From positions 6,076,001 to 6,140,000 of the forward strand of contig NZ_CP123228.1 in NCBI RefSeq assembly GCF_029855045.1: DNA of 64,000 nt, written 5' to 3'. A model generated the notes under the pieces. The model saw nothing but the letters and a program-made list of their open reading frames with translations, was not told the DNA's origin and ran no database searches. The DNA is from Piscinibacter sp. XHJ-5. Lineage in GTDB: Bacteria > Pseudomonadota > Gammaproteobacteria > Burkholderiales > Burkholderiaceae_C. Of this stretch, positions 19,901 through 28,468 are shown one piece after another. Each line of letters begins with the position of its first letter. Position 1 is the first letter of the stretch. Both the position numbers and the translations under genes were made by a program.

Positions 19901-20075
19901 GCTTGTCGAACTCGCGGTCCACCACCAGCGACAGCGCCCGCACCGTCTCGCGCAGCCGCTGTTGCGAGGATTCGGCTTCGCGCAGATAGGCCGACGACAC
20001 GACCCACAGCACCAGGCCGGCGGTCGGCAGCAGCACGGCCAACACCAGCAGCAGCAGTCGTGCACGCAGCGTCAT
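16992..20075 (-). CDS. Hybrid sensor histidine kinase with extracytoplasmic sensor, GAF, PAS and receiver domains
   Basis: 1027-residue membrane sensor. An amino-terminal helix (LLLLVLAVLLPTAGLVLWVV), a periplasmic dCache-like region of roughly 230 residues and a second helix (AAAAALLGAFALALATWAARRI) are followed by a HAMP-like linker, a GAF domain (LVQINDATRGLSD...), a PAS/PAC domain (WSRELEEIFGLEPGTF) and the kinase. Phospho-acceptor His675 is in LATLAHELRNPLAPITNALEIL, with ATPase boxes NLLNNAAKYT, DNGIGI and GGLGIGLALARG. The receiver domain has phospho-acceptor Asp957 (VVLLDIGMPGMNGYE). There is no DNA-binding output and no cognate regulator beside it. The signal is unknown. Confidence 0.93.
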   Translation of the reverse strand: MTLRARLLLLVLAVLLPTAGLVLWVVSSAYLREAESSQQRLRETVRALSLVVDREFDKRAAVARTLASSPAIAAGDWQAFHAQARAATQDTGSWIVLVDHDDQLLNTSVPFGTPLPKRSWTPDRSLADGDRVEVSNLRIGPVTRQPVLAVFAPERHFSPARYNVGVVFSPAALQAIVAGQHLPPGWTAEIADREHRIVARVPDIERWLGQPLPAALSSALRARADGRVDAVALDGVLRSAFFSRSPVHGWSFIIGVPQEALTEAARTAAWRAAAAAALLGAFALALATWAARRIREPIAMLERAARQLERDVVPDLPPSGLAEADAVGTALRRAGMQAALDLSERQHAIDELRRGEESQRLLVQINDATRGLSDPVQVQWEIVCRVGRHFGASRCTYGEIEADQQSFSIHRDYTHGVASMAGRHSLEDYGAQIIEQLRAGRSVAMSDRVDDARVAAPAVQAAYERIDTRAMLAVPLVKDARLVAVLVLHDSRPRPFSAEDVALLEQLAERSWFAVENARAASALRESRDVLSLAMRSGRMGAWSRDLIADRVWWSRELEEIFGLEPGTFGGRVDAFRLLVHPEDRARLAQAIARALETREDYSVEFRFHHASGDWRWMEGRGRAVYGADGRPTMLYGLGIDIHDRKHIEQELRRLNAELSDADRRKDEFLATLAHELRNPLAPITNALEILRLKDPADAETRWTRDVIDRQVRQMTRLVDDLLDVARITRGKIQLRLERVTLAGIVHGAIEAARPFIEASGHTLDVRLPAEPVWLEADATRLTQVLLNLLNNAAKYTPRGGRIEVEAAAAGEAAITVRDNGIGIAAEHLARVFEMFSQVAPALERSQGGLGIGLALARGLVDLHGGRIEAHSGGVGCGSEFIVRLPLAPAQVVPAPAAGPAPAGARQRVLVVDDNRDAADSLAMMLELSGHQVAIAHDGEGALTHREAFDPDVVLLDIGMPGMNGYEVARRWREAGGTRTRIVALTGWGQEDDKRRAVAAGFDHHLTKPVDPDRLLAVLHAGADVAA

Positions 20076-20149
20076 GTGCCGATGATGCCTTCGCGCCGAG
20101 GCGCCCGGCGCAGGCATTTCACCGAATGTCCGTAGACTGCCGACCCTGC

Positions 20150-21481
20150 ATGCACCCCACCGACCGACCCGCCGCCCCCTCTTTCCGCGAGGCCTTCCTT
20201 TTCTGGCTGAAGCTCGGTTTCATCAGCTTCGGCGGGCCGGCCGGGCAGATCGCCGTGATGCACCAGGAGCTCGTCGAACGGCGGCGCTGGATCTCGGAGC
20301 GACGCTTCCTGCATGCGCTGAACTACTGCATGGTGCTGCCGGGACCCGAGGCGCAGCAGCTCGCCACCTACATCGGCTGGCTGTTGCACCGCACCTGGGG
20401 CGGCATCGTCGCGGGCGGGCTGTTCGTGCTGCCGTCGCTCGTCATCCTGATCGCGCTGTCGTGGATCTACCTCGCCTTCGGCCATACACCGCTGGTGGCC
20501 GGCCTTTTCCACGGCATCAAGCCTGCGGTGACGGCGATCGTGCTGCACGCGGCGCACCGCATCGGGTCGCGCGCGCTGAAGAACGGCGCGCTGTGGGCCA
20601 TCGCCGCCGCCTCCTTCGTGGCCATCTTCGTGCTGAATCTGCCCTTCCCGCTGATCGTGCTGGCCGCCGGGGTGATCGGCGCGATCGGCGGGCGCTTCGC
20701 GCCGCAGCGCTTCGCCATCGGCGCCAACCATGCCGGCGAGGCAGCCAGCGCTGGCGCAGCCGTCATCGACGACGACACGCCGACGCCGCCGCATGCGCTG
20801 CATCGCTGGAGTCGCTTCGCGCGCCTGGCGACGGTCGGCCTGCTGCTGTGGGCCATCGCAATGGGCGCGCTGCTGGCGGCGGTCGGCTGGGACGGCACGC
20901 TGACCCAGATGGGCTGGTTCTTCACCAAGGCCGCGCTGCTGACCTTCGGCGGCGCCTATGCCGTGCTGCCCTACGTGTACCAGGGCGCGGTGGAGCAGCA
21001 CCACTGGCTCAGCGCGCCGCAGATGATCGACGGCCTGGCGCTGGGCGAGACCACGCCCGGGCCGCTGATCATGGTGGTGGCCTTCGTCGGGTTCGTCGGC
21101 GGCTGGACGCGCCAGGTGCTCGGCCCCGACGTGCTCGCGGCGTCCGGGGCGCTGGCGGCGGCGGTCGTCACCTACTTCACGTTCCTGCCCTCGTTCGTCT
21201 TCATCCTGCTCGGCGGGCCGCTGGTCGAGACCACCCACCGCAACCTGAAGTTCACCGCACCGCTCACCGCGATCACGGCGGCCGTCGTCGGTGTCATCCT
21301 CAACCTGGCGCTGTTCTTCGCCTACCACGTGCTGTGGCCGCAGGGGCTGTCGGGGCGCTTCGATGCAGTCAGCGCGCTGATCGCCGTCTCCGCGGCGATC
21401 GCGCTGATCCGCTTCAAGCGCGGCGTGATGGAGGTGATCGGCGCGTCCGCGGCGCTGGGCCTGCTGGCCTCTCAGCTCTGA
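20150..21481 (+). CDS. chrA: Chromate transporter, long-chain ChrA family
   Basis: Polytopic membrane protein of 443 residues, with two homologous CHR domains: about residues 8-190 (FREAFLFWLKLGFISFGGPAGQIAVMH, RFLHALNYCMVLPGPEAQQLATYIGW) and about 230-440 (FFTKAALLTFGGAYAVLPYVYQGA, GLALGETTPGPLIMVVAFVGF). The repeated FGG and PGP motifs are diagnostic. It exports chromate or takes part in related anion transport. An in-frame ATG at 20126 would add eight residues; neither start has a strong ribosome binding site. It is divergent from the sensor kinase and convergent with the MerR gene. Confidence 0.93.
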   Translation: MHPTDRPAAPSFREAFLFWLKLGFISFGGPAGQIAVMHQELVERRRWISERRFLHALNYCMVLPGPEAQQLATYIGWLLHRTWGGIVAGGLFVLPSLVILIALSWIYLAFGHTPLVAGLFHGIKPAVTAIVLHAAHRIGSRALKNGALWAIAAASFVAIFVLNLPFPLIVLAAGVIGAIGGRFAPQRFAIGANHAGEAASAGAAVIDDDTPTPPHALHRWSRFARLATVGLLLWAIAMGALLAAVGWDGTLTQMGWFFTKAALLTFGGAYAVLPYVYQGAVEQHHWLSAPQMIDGLALGETTPGPLIMVVAFVGFVGGWTRQVLGPDVLAASGALAAAVVTYFTFLPSFVFILLGGPLVETTHRNLKFTAPLTAITAAVVGVILNLALFFAYHVLWPQGLSGRFDAVSALIAVSAAIALIRFKRGVMEVIGASAALGLLASQL

Positions 21482-21487
21482 CGGTCC

Positions 21488-21919
21488 TCAGGCCTTCTTG
21501 CGCGCGCCTTCGGCGAGCAGCCGCCGGGCTTCCTTCTCGTGCACCCGCACCTCGTCGAGGTTGGCATGCAGGTCGGCCAGCTGCTGCTCGAGCTGCGCAC
21601 GGTGCGCCGCCAGCACCGAGAGGAACTTGCGCAGCTGGGCCTCGGTGTCCCTCGGCGACTCGTACATGTCGACGAGCTCCTTGACCTCGGCCAGCGTCAG
21701 GCCCAGGCGCTTGCCGCGCAGCGTGAGCTTGAGCCGCGTGCGGTCGCGCGCCGTGTAGACGCGGTTGCGTCCGCTGCGCTGCGGCGAGAGCAGCCCGCAG
21801 TCCTCGTAGAAGCGGATCGCGCGCGTCGTGAGGTCGAACTCCTTGGCGAGCTGGCTGATCGTGTAGGTGGCCGCCGGCGCAGGCGACACGTGGGCGACAG
21901 CAGGGGCAGGCATGGGCAC
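21488..21919 (-). CDS. liuR: MerR-family transcriptional regulator, LiuR-like
   Basis: 143-residue MerR protein. The winged helix-turn-helix is at about residues 18-60 (YTISQLAKEFDLTTRAIRFYEDCGLLSPQRSGRNRVY), with the characteristic DRTRLKLTLRGKRLGLTLAEVKELVDMYES and a coiled coil thereafter (LRKFLSVLAAHRAQLEQQLADLHANLDEV). The carboxy-terminal region lacks the cysteines of metal sensors, and the whole resembles LiuR, the repressor of leucine/isovalerate catabolism genes in proteobacteria. A matching operator lies 15 bp upstream of its start, implying autoregulation. Three further copies of the operator occur in the window. The symbol rests on this resemblance and on the regulon context. Confidence 0.85.
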   Translation of the reverse strand: MPMPAPAVAHVSPAPAATYTISQLAKEFDLTTRAIRFYEDCGLLSPQRSGRNRVYTARDRTRLKLTLRGKRLGLTLAEVKELVDMYESPRDTEAQLRKFLSVLAAHRAQLEQQLADLHANLDEVRVHEKEARRLLAEGARKKA

Positions 21920-21934
21920 GTAGACTCGGAGGGA

Positions 21935-21956
21935 TTGACGTTTACGTAAAGTGTAA
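21935..21956. promoter_or_regulatory. LiuR-like operator between liuR and the MBL-fold gene
   Basis: One intact 16-bp unit, TTGACGTTTACGTAAA (21935-21950), identical to the left unit of the 12995 site. The position of a second half-site is degenerate and instead reads TACACT on the minus strand (21955-21950), a plausible -10 box for liuR. The intact unit would cover the transcription start of liuR. The plus-strand MBL gene starts 13 bp beyond 21950, so it is either leaderless or read from a promoter inside liuR. Confidence 0.78.
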
Positions 21957-21962
21957 AGCTCG

Positions 21963-23018
21963 ATGAATCCCCTCGAACACGAGCTGAGCTACCCGCTGGG
22001 CGAAGCGCTGCCCGAGCCCGGCGCGACGCTGGAGATCGCGTCCGGCGTGCGCTGGGTCCGCATGGCGCTGCCGTTCGCGCTGGACCACATCAACCTCTGG
22101 CTGCTGCGCGACGACGTCGACGGCCGCGCCGGCTGGACCATCGTCGATTGCGGCATCGCCAACGACGCGACGCGCGCGGCCTGGGAGCAGGTGTTCGCGC
22201 AGGCGCTCGAAGGGCTGCCGGTGCTGCGCGTCATCGTCACCCACATGCACCCCGATCACATCGGGCTTGCGCACTGGCTCACCGAGCGCTGGCAATGCCG
22301 CATGTGGATCAGCGCCACCGACTTCAACGCGGCGACGCTCGCCAGCGCGTCGACCACCGGCTTCGGCGGCGGCAGCGCGGCGCGCTTCATGGCCAGTCAC
22401 GGTCTCACCGATCCCGAAGCGGTCGAGAAGATCAAGGCGCGGTCCAACTACTACGCGAGCATGGTGCCCAAGGTGCCGGACCGCTTTCGCCGGCTGCTCG
22501 GCGGCGACACCCTGCGCATCGGCGGGCGCGACTGGGTCTGCCACGTCGGCTACGGCCACGCGCCGGAGCACATGTCGCTGCACTGCCCGTCGCTCGGGCT
22601 GCTGATCTCCGGCGACATGGTCCTGCCGCGCATCTCCACCAACGTCAGCGTGATCGACATCGAGCCGGAGGCGAATCCGTTGCCGCTGTACCTCGCCTCG
22701 ATCGAGCGGCTGCGTTCCTTGCCCGCCGACACGCTGGTCCTGCCTTCGCACGGCCGGCCGTTTCGCGGGCTGCACCAGCGCATCGATCAGCTCGAGGCCC
22801 ACCACGACGAGCGCTACGCCGAGCTCATCGCCGCCTGCGACAGCGGGCCGAAGAGCGCGGCCGATCTGCTCGGCGTGCTGTTCAAGCGCAAGCTCGACCT
22901 GCACCAGACCACCTTCGCCATGGGCGAGGCGATCGCGCACCTGAACGCGCTGTGGCTGGCCGGGCGGCTGCGCCGGTCGCTCGACGACGATGGGGTGTAC
23001 CGGTTCTCGTCGGCGTGA
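21963..23018 (+). CDS. MBL-fold metallo-hydrolase
   Basis: 351-residue metallo-beta-lactamase-fold hydrolase. The metal motif THMHPDHIGLAHWL supplies His-X-His-X-Asp-His; further ligands are His in CHVGYGHAPEHMSLHCPSLGLLISGDMVL (including the bridging Asp) and in LPSHGRPFRGLHQR. The carboxy-terminal extension (FKRKLDLHQTTFAMGEAIAHLNALWLAGRLRRSL) resembles the winged-helix tail of LACTB2-like thioesterases. Divergent from liuR with a shared operator, it may hydrolyse an acyl-CoA or related thioester of the same pathway; that role is inference. Confidence 0.88.
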   Translation: MNPLEHELSYPLGEALPEPGATLEIASGVRWVRMALPFALDHINLWLLRDDVDGRAGWTIVDCGIANDATRAAWEQVFAQALEGLPVLRVIVTHMHPDHIGLAHWLTERWQCRMWISATDFNAATLASASTTGFGGGSAARFMASHGLTDPEAVEKIKARSNYYASMVPKVPDRFRRLLGGDTLRIGGRDWVCHVGYGHAPEHMSLHCPSLGLLISGDMVLPRISTNVSVIDIEPEANPLPLYLASIERLRSLPADTLVLPSHGRPFRGLHQRIDQLEAHHDERYAELIAACDSGPKSAADLLGVLFKRKLDLHQTTFAMGEAIAHLNALWLAGRLRRSLDDDGVYRFSSA

Positions 23019-23031
23019 CGCGTGACCGGAT

Positions 23032-23928
23032 TCAATCGAACACCGGCAGCACGTCGTCCTTCAACCCGCCGCGCAGCTGCTCGTAGTCAGGCACCACCGA
23101 GCGCACCACGTCCCAGAAGCGCGGGCTGTGGTCCATGTGCCGCAGGTGGGCCAGCTCGTGGGCAACGACGTAGTCGATCGTCGGCATCGCGAAGTGGACC
23201 AGCCGCCAGTTGAGCCGGATCGAGCCGTCGGCGCTCGCGCTGCCCCAGCGCGTCTGCGCCGACGACAGCGACAGCCGCTTGACGTGCACGCCGAGCTGTT
23301 GCGCGAAGTGCCGGCAGCGATCGTCGAACACGCGCCGGGCCTGTCGCTGCAGCCAGCTCTGGACCGCGTCGCGGATCTGCTCGGCGGCGGCGGTGTGGGG
23401 CAGGCCGACGTGCAGCGTGAGCCGCGCCACGCCCGGCAGGGCTTCGGCTCCGGTGTGCAGCACCGCGCCGGTGGCGCGTGCGTCCAGCACGACGATGACG
23501 GGCTCGCCGAGGAATGGAATGCTGGTGCCGTCCTTCCACTCGACGCGCGCCTGCTGCAGCCGCTGGTGCCGTTCCTGCTGCTCGCGCAGCTTGCGCAGGA
23601 TCCACGAGCCCTTCTCGCGCAGGGCGGATTCGATGTCGCCGAGGTTCACCCACTTCGGCGCATTCACGCTGAGGCCGTCGGTGCCGACGATGAACCCGAT
23701 GCTGCGCCGGCGCACGCGCTTGAGCGCATACGCGACGAGGTGCTCGTCGAGTCGAATCTCGCGGTTGGCTTGCGGGTGGCGGAACATCGCGGGGCTCAGC
23801 ACGCTGGCAAGGGACAAGGCGGGCGGCGGCGGCGCCGCGGGCGGGACGGCGGGAAGGGCTTGTGCCGCCGGCGCCGCGACCTCGAACAGCGAGAGCTGCG
23901 CGGGATCGGGGCTGGGGGAGCGCGCCAT
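23032..23928 (-). CDS. YgjP/SprT-like metal-dependent hydrolase (DUF45)
   Basis: 298 residues. The carboxy-terminal domain carries the zinc-protease motif VVAHELAHLRHMDHSPRFW (HEXXH plus a downstream His) preceded by LSSAQTRWGSASADGSIRLNWRL, the DUF45/YgjP signature. An amino-terminal stretch of about 45 residues is rich in Ala and Pro and probably disordered. It is the last gene of a minus-strand run glyQ-glyS-gmhB-plsC, a gene order common in Burkholderiales. Substrate unknown. Confidence 0.9.
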   Translation of the reverse strand: MARSPSPDPAQLSLFEVAAPAAQALPAVPPAAPPPPALSLASVLSPAMFRHPQANREIRLDEHLVAYALKRVRRRSIGFIVGTDGLSVNAPKWVNLGDIESALREKGSWILRKLREQQERHQRLQQARVEWKDGTSIPFLGEPVIVVLDARATGAVLHTGAEALPGVARLTLHVGLPHTAAAEQIRDAVQSWLQRQARRVFDDRCRHFAQQLGVHVKRLSLSSAQTRWGSASADGSIRLNWRLVHFAMPTIDYVVAHELAHLRHMDHSPRFWDVVRSVVPDYEQLRGGLKDDVLPVFD

Positions 23929-23939
23929 GGGCCGCGATT

Positions 23940-24704
23940 CTAGGGAGCCGCCGCGTACGCCTGCGGATCGAGGCGGCGCATCTCGCCCTCGATCCATGAC
24001 TCGACTTCGCGCATCAGCTCGTCGGCCTCGCGGCCCTGCGAGGGGATGAGCTTGCCGATGGACACGTCGACGATGCCCGGCCTCAGCATGAACGACTTGC
24101 GCGGCCAGCAGCGCGCCGACGTGACGGCGATCGGCAGGACCGAGGCGCCGGTGGTCACCGCGAGCCGCGTGCCGCCGGTCTTGTAGGTCCCCTGGCTGCC
24201 GCGCGGCGTGCGCGTCCCCTCGGGGAACATGATCACCCAGTTGCCCTGCGCCATGAAGCGCCGGCCCTGCTCCGCCACCAGCGTCCAGGCTTCGGCGCGC
24301 TTGCTGCGGTCGATGTGGACCATGTCGAGCCGGGCCATTGCCCAGCCGAAGAACGGAATCATCAGCAGCTCGCGCTTGAAGACGTAGCACAGCGGATGCG
24401 GCATCAGCACGGGAAAGGCGAAGGTCTCCCAGGTGGACTGGTGCTTGGGCAGCAGGATCACGGCGCGCGCGCGGTCGGCCTCCAGCAGGTTGTCGAGGCC
24501 GGTCACGCGCCAGCGCACGCCGCAGATCCATCGGGCGCCGTGGATGGCGAACTGCAGCCAGAACGTGGTGAGCCAGTACAGCGGCGTGCCGCGCAGGAAG
24601 ATGGAGGCGATCAGCGACAGCACCGCCCACGGAATGACCGTGGCGATGAGCCACAGGACGAACACGGCCGAGCGCAGCGACCAGAAGAAGCGTTGCATCG
24701 GCAT
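23940..24704 (-). CDS. plsC: 1-acyl-sn-glycerol-3-phosphate acyltransferase family (PlsC)
   Basis: 254-residue membrane acyltransferase that makes phosphatidic acid from lysophosphatidic acid. A hydrophobic amino-terminal helix is followed by the catalytic motif LPKHQSTWETFAFP (an HX4D-like box with Glu in place of Asp), then FKRELLMIPFFGWAMARLDMVHIDR and the substrate motif MFPEGTRTPRGSQGTYKTGG. HX4E is a known variation of this family. The ATG at 24704 overlaps the gmhB stop by one base, indicating translational coupling. Confidence 0.92.
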   Translation of the reverse strand: MPMQRFFWSLRSAVFVLWLIATVIPWAVLSLIASIFLRGTPLYWLTTFWLQFAIHGARWICGVRWRVTGLDNLLEADRARAVILLPKHQSTWETFAFPVLMPHPLCYVFKRELLMIPFFGWAMARLDMVHIDRSKRAEAWTLVAEQGRRFMAQGNWVIMFPEGTRTPRGSQGTYKTGGTRLAVTTGASVLPIAVTSARCWPRKSFMLRPGIVDVSIGKLIPSQGREADELMREVESWIEGEMRRLDPQAYAAAP

Positions 24705-25306
24705 CAGCTGAACCGGCCGGAATCGCTCTCGCCCTTCAGGCCGCGCAGCAGGCGCTCCTCCTGGATGATGGCGTCGGCGAAGGCGCCGAGATCCGCATGC
24801 ACCTTGGTGCCCGGCACCTGCTGCAGCATCACCTCGAGCTCGGCTTCGTCGAGCAGGCCGCATTTGCCGGTGCGCACCAGATGCGTGGGACAGCCGGCGG
24901 CCCGGCCCGCCTGCACGTCGCGCAACGTGTCGCCGACGACGTGCACCTCGCCCAGGTCGAGGCCGTATCGCTCCCCGATCAGCAGCATCAGGCCCGGCAG
25001 CGGCTTGCGGCAGTCGCACTGGTCCTCGGGGGCATGTGGACAGAAGAACACCGCGTCGATGCGCCCGCCGTGCTTGGCCAGCATCTGGTTCATGCGCACG
25101 TGCATCGCGTTGAGCATCGCCATGTCGAACAGGCCGCGTCCCAGGCCCGACTGGTTGGTGGCCAGCACCGTGTGCCAGCCGGCGTGGTTCAGGCGCGCGA
25201 TGGCCTCCAGCGCGCCGGGCAGCGGCACCCATTCCTCCGGCGACTTGACGAAGTCGTCGCGGTCCTCGTTGATGGTGCCGTCGCGGTCGAGGATGATCAG
25301 TTTCAT
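24704..25306 (-). CDS. gmhB: D-glycero-beta-D-manno-heptose 1,7-bisphosphate 7-phosphatase
   Basis: HAD-superfamily phosphatase of 200 residues in the ADP-heptose branch of lipopolysaccharide core synthesis. The nucleophile motif LDRDGTINED is at residues 6-15, motif II is in VLATNQSGLGRG, and the zinc-binding cysteines characteristic of GmhB are in FFCPHAPEDQCDCRKPLPG. VHVVGDTLRDVQAGRAAGC is the acidic motif III/IV. It lies 13 bp downstream of glyS and is coupled to plsC. Confidence 0.94.
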   Translation of the reverse strand: MKLIILDRDGTINEDRDDFVKSPEEWVPLPGALEAIARLNHAGWHTVLATNQSGLGRGLFDMAMLNAMHVRMNQMLAKHGGRIDAVFFCPHAPEDQCDCRKPLPGLMLLIGERYGLDLGEVHVVGDTLRDVQAGRAAGCPTHLVRTGKCGLLDEAELEVMLQQVPGTKVHADLGAFADAIIQEERLLRGLKGESDSGRFS

Positions 25307-25319
25307 CGGCGCAAGGGGG

Positions 25320-27425
25320 TCAGCTCGCGAGCTTGGACAAGTCTGCCACGCGGTTCATCGCCGCGTGCATCTGCGCGAGCAGCCCGAGCCGGTTGGCACG
25401 CAGCGCGGGATCCTCGGCGTTGACCATCACGCCGTCGAAGAAGGCATCGACCGGTGTCCTCAGGGCGGCCAGCAGCTGCAGCGAGCCGGTGTAGTCGCCG
25501 GCCTCGAATGCCGCCTGCGACTTCGGTGCGACCGACTGCAACGCCTCGAACAGCGCCTGCTCCGCCGGTTCGGCCAGGCGCGCCGTGTCGACGACCGCCG
25601 CCACGCTCTCGTCGCTCTTCTTCAGGATGTTGCCCACCCGCTTGTTGGCGGCGGCCAGCGCCTCGGCCTCGGGAAGCGTCTTGAAGGCGCGCACCGCGGC
25701 CAGCCGCTTCGGAATCTCGGCCCAGAGCGCCGGCCGGGCCTCGACGACGGCTTCCACCTCCTGCGCGGTATAGCCGGTCTCGCGCAGATAGCCGACCAGC
25801 CGCTCGCGCAGGAAGAAGGCCAGCTCGGCCTGCGCCTGTCCGTGCGTGGGTGCGAAGGCGTGGAAGGCCACCGACACCAGCTCCGCGGTGTTCAGCGGCA
25901 GTGCGCGCTCGACCAGCATGCGGATCAGGCCCAGCGCATGGCGGCGCAATGCGAACGGATCCTTGTCGCCGGTGGGCACCTGGCCGATGCCGAACAGGCC
26001 CGCCAAGGTCTCGAGCTTGTCGGCCAGCGCGACGACGATGCCGGCGTCGCCGCGCGGCAGCTCGTCGCCGGCGAAGCGCGGCTTGTAGTGGTCCTCGATC
26101 GCGAACGCGATCGCTTCGGGCAGGCCGTCGTGGCGAGCGTAGTAGGCGCCCATCACGCCCTGGAGCTCGGGAAACTCGCCGACCATGTCGGTCAGCAGGT
26201 CGGCCTTGGCGAGCATCGCCGCCTGGTCGGCATGCTGCACCAGCACGCCGCCGCCGAGCTGCCCGGCGATGGCCCGGGCGATGGTGCGCACCCGCTCGAC
26301 ACGCTCGCCCTGGGTGCCGAGCTTGTTGTGATAGACCACCTTGGCCAGGCCCGGCACGCGCGAAGCCAGTGTCTTCTTGCGGTCCTGGTCGAAGAAGAAC
26401 TTCGCGTCGGCCAGCCGCGGCCGCACGACGCGCTCGTTGCCTCCGATCACCCGGCTCGGGTCGGCGGGCCGGATGTTGCTGACGACGAGGAAGCGGTTGG
26501 TGAGCTTGCCCGCGGCGTCGAGCAGCGGAAAGTACTTCTGGTTGGCCTTCATCGTGAGGATGAGGCACTCCTGCGGGACGTCCAGGAACTCGCTCTCGAA
26601 CTGACACAGCAGCACGTTGGGCCGCTCGACCAGGGCGGTCACCTCGTCGAGCAGCGCGTCGTCCTCGATGGGCTTCAGGCCCTCGCCCGCGGCGGCCGCA
26701 TCGAGCTGGCGGGCGATGTCGGCGCGGCGCTCGGCGAAGCCGGCGATCACCGCGCCTTCGTCGCGCAGCTGCTGCGCGTAGCTGTCCGCATCGCGCAGCT
26801 CGATCTGGGCAGTGGCGGCCTCGAAGCGATGGCCTTGCGTGACCCGGCCCGCCTGCAGGCCCAGCACGCTCACAGGCACCACCTCGGCGCCGTGCAGGGC
26901 GACCAGCCCATGCGCGGGACGCACGAAATTGACGCTGGTCCAGCCGTCGGCAAGCTGGTACTGCATCACCTTCGGGATGGGAAGCTTGGCGAGCGCTTCC
27001 TCGATCGACTTCTGCAGCGCTGCGGCGAGCGTCGCGCCCTTGGCCACGCTGTCCAGGAACAGGGCCTCGGCCTTGCCGTCCAGCTGGCGCTTCAGCGTGG
27101 GCACGACCGACGCATCGGCCCCCAGCGCAGCCAGCTTCTTCAGCAGCGCCGGCGTCGGCTGGCCGTCGGCTGCCAGACCGACGCTCACCGGCATCAGCTT
27201 CTGCGAGACCGACTTGTCGCTCGCCGCCGAGGCGACGTCCTTCACGTGCACGGCCAGGCGGCGCGGCGAGGCGAATGAACTGACGGCCGGCGCAGCCGGC
27301 ACGAGCCCTTGGGATCGCAGGCCATCGGCCAGGTCCCTGGCAAACGATTCGCCCAGCTTCTTCAGCGCCTTGGGCGGCAGTTCCTCGACGAACAGCTCGA
27401 CGAGCAGATTCCGGGTGGTGCTCAT
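25320..27425 (-). CDS. glyS: Glycine--tRNA ligase beta subunit
   Basis: Beta subunit of the bacterial alpha2beta2 glycyl-tRNA synthetase, 701 residues, of normal length. It begins [25 protein letters not shown], the diagnostic [13 protein letters not shown] start, and includes [19 protein letters not shown]-like [14 protein letters not shown] and an HD-like/anticodon-binding carboxy-terminal part ending [38 protein letters not shown]. The ATG overlaps the glyQ stop by 4 bp (ATGA). Essential translation gene. Confidence 0.97.
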   Translation of the reverse strand: MSTTRNLLVELFVEELPPKALKKLGESFARDLADGLRSQGLVPAAPAVSSFASPRRLAVHVKDVASAASDKSVSQKLMPVSVGLAADGQPTPALLKKLAALGADASVVPTLKRQLDGKAEALFLDSVAKGATLAAALQKSIEEALAKLPIPKVMQYQLADGWTSVNFVRPAHGLVALHGAEVVPVSVLGLQAGRVTQGHRFEAATAQIELRDADSYAQQLRDEGAVIAGFAERRADIARQLDAAAAGEGLKPIEDDALLDEVTALVERPNVLLCQFESEFLDVPQECLILTMKANQKYFPLLDAAGKLTNRFLVVSNIRPADPSRVIGGNERVVRPRLADAKFFFDQDRKKTLASRVPGLAKVVYHNKLGTQGERVERVRTIARAIAGQLGGGVLVQHADQAAMLAKADLLTDMVGEFPELQGVMGAYYARHDGLPEAIAFAIEDHYKPRFAGDELPRGDAGIVVALADKLETLAGLFGIGQVPTGDKDPFALRRHALGLIRMLVERALPLNTAELVSVAFHAFAPTHGQAQAELAFFLRERLVGYLRETGYTAQEVEAVVEARPALWAEIPKRLAAVRAFKTLPEAEALAAANKRVGNILKKSDESVAAVVDTARLAEPAEQALFEALQSVAPKSQAAFEAGDYTGSLQLLAALRTPVDAFFDGVMVNAEDPALRANRLGLLAQMHAAMNRVADLSKLAS

Positions 27426-28339
27426 GCAGCGTTCTTCTCGAGTTGTGCGATCACTTCCTGGGCCCAGGCCTTGGGCGCCATCGGGAAGCCCAGCCGCGCG
27501 CGGCTGTCGACATAGCTTTGCGCCACGCTGCGCGCCAGGTTGCGGATGCGGCCGATGTACGCGGCGCGCTCCGTGACGCTGATCGCCCCGCGCGCATCGA
27601 GCAGGTTGAAGGTGTGGCCGGCCTTGAGCACCTGCTCGTAGGCCGGCAGCGCCAGCTCCTGCGCCATCAGGTACTTGGCCTGCTTCTCGTGCTGGCCGAA
27701 GGCGCCGAGCAGGAAGTCGACGTCGCTGTGCTCGAAGTTGTAGGTGCTCTGCTCGACCTCGTTCTGGTGGTAGACGTCGCCGTACTTCAGCGTGTCGGTC
27801 CACTGCAGGTTGTAGACGTTGTCCACGCCCTGCAGGTACATCGCCAGGCGCTCCAGGCCGTAGGTGATCTCGCCGGTGATCGGCTTGCAGTCGATGCCGC
27901 CGACCTGCTGGAAGTAGGTGAACTGCGTCACCTCCATGCCGTTGAGCCACACCTCCCAGCCGAGGCCCCAGGCGCCGAGCGTCGGGTTCTCCCAGTCGTC
28001 CTCGACGAATCGGATGTCGTTGCTCTTCAGGTCGAAGCCGAGCGCCTCCAAGGAGCCCAGGTACAGCTCTAGGATGTCGGCCGGCGCGGGCTTGAGCACG
28101 ACCTGGTACTGGTAATAGTGCTGCAGTCGGTTCGGGTTCTCGCCGTAGCGGCCGTCCTTGGGGCGGCGGCTGGGCTGCACGTAGGCGGCCTTCCACGGTT
28201 CCGGCCCGAGCGCGCGCAGGAAGGTCGCGGTGTGGCTCGTGCCCGCCCCGACCTCCATGTCGTAGGGCTGCAGCAGCGCGCAGCCCTGGCGGTCCCAGTA
28301 GTCTTGCAGGCGCAGGATGATTTGCTGAAACGTCAGCAT
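27422..28339 (-). CDS. glyQ: Glycine--tRNA ligase alpha subunit
   Basis: Catalytic class II subunit of glycyl-tRNA synthetase, 305 residues. Class II motifs are visible in [43 protein letters not shown] and in [35 protein letters not shown]. First gene of the glyQ-glyS-gmhB-plsC-ygjP-like unit. Its start is 129 bp from the divergent PEP-CTERM gene, so both promoters must lie in that gap. Confidence 0.97.
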   Translation of the reverse strand: MLTFQQIILRLQDYWDRQGCALLQPYDMEVGAGTSHTATFLRALGPEPWKAAYVQPSRRPKDGRYGENPNRLQHYYQYQVVLKPAPADILELYLGSLEALGFDLKSNDIRFVEDDWENPTLGAWGLGWEVWLNGMEVTQFTYFQQVGGIDCKPITGEITYGLERLAMYLQGVDNVYNLQWTDTLKYGDVYHQNEVEQSTYNFEHSDVDFLLGAFGQHEKQAKYLMAQELALPAYEQVLKAGHTFNLLDARGAISVTERAAYIGRIRNLARSVAQSYVDSRARLGFPMAPKAWAQEVIAQLEKNAA

Positions 28340-28468
28340 GGAGGTCCGTCGAAGCGCGAAAAACGGCGATTTTACGGGGCGGGCCGTCGATCGACGCCAT
28401 CGTGCGACCGGCCTTCCCTTTATGCGGCGGCGACCTAAACTGGTCTATCAGCCCAGAGGAGGTCTCCC

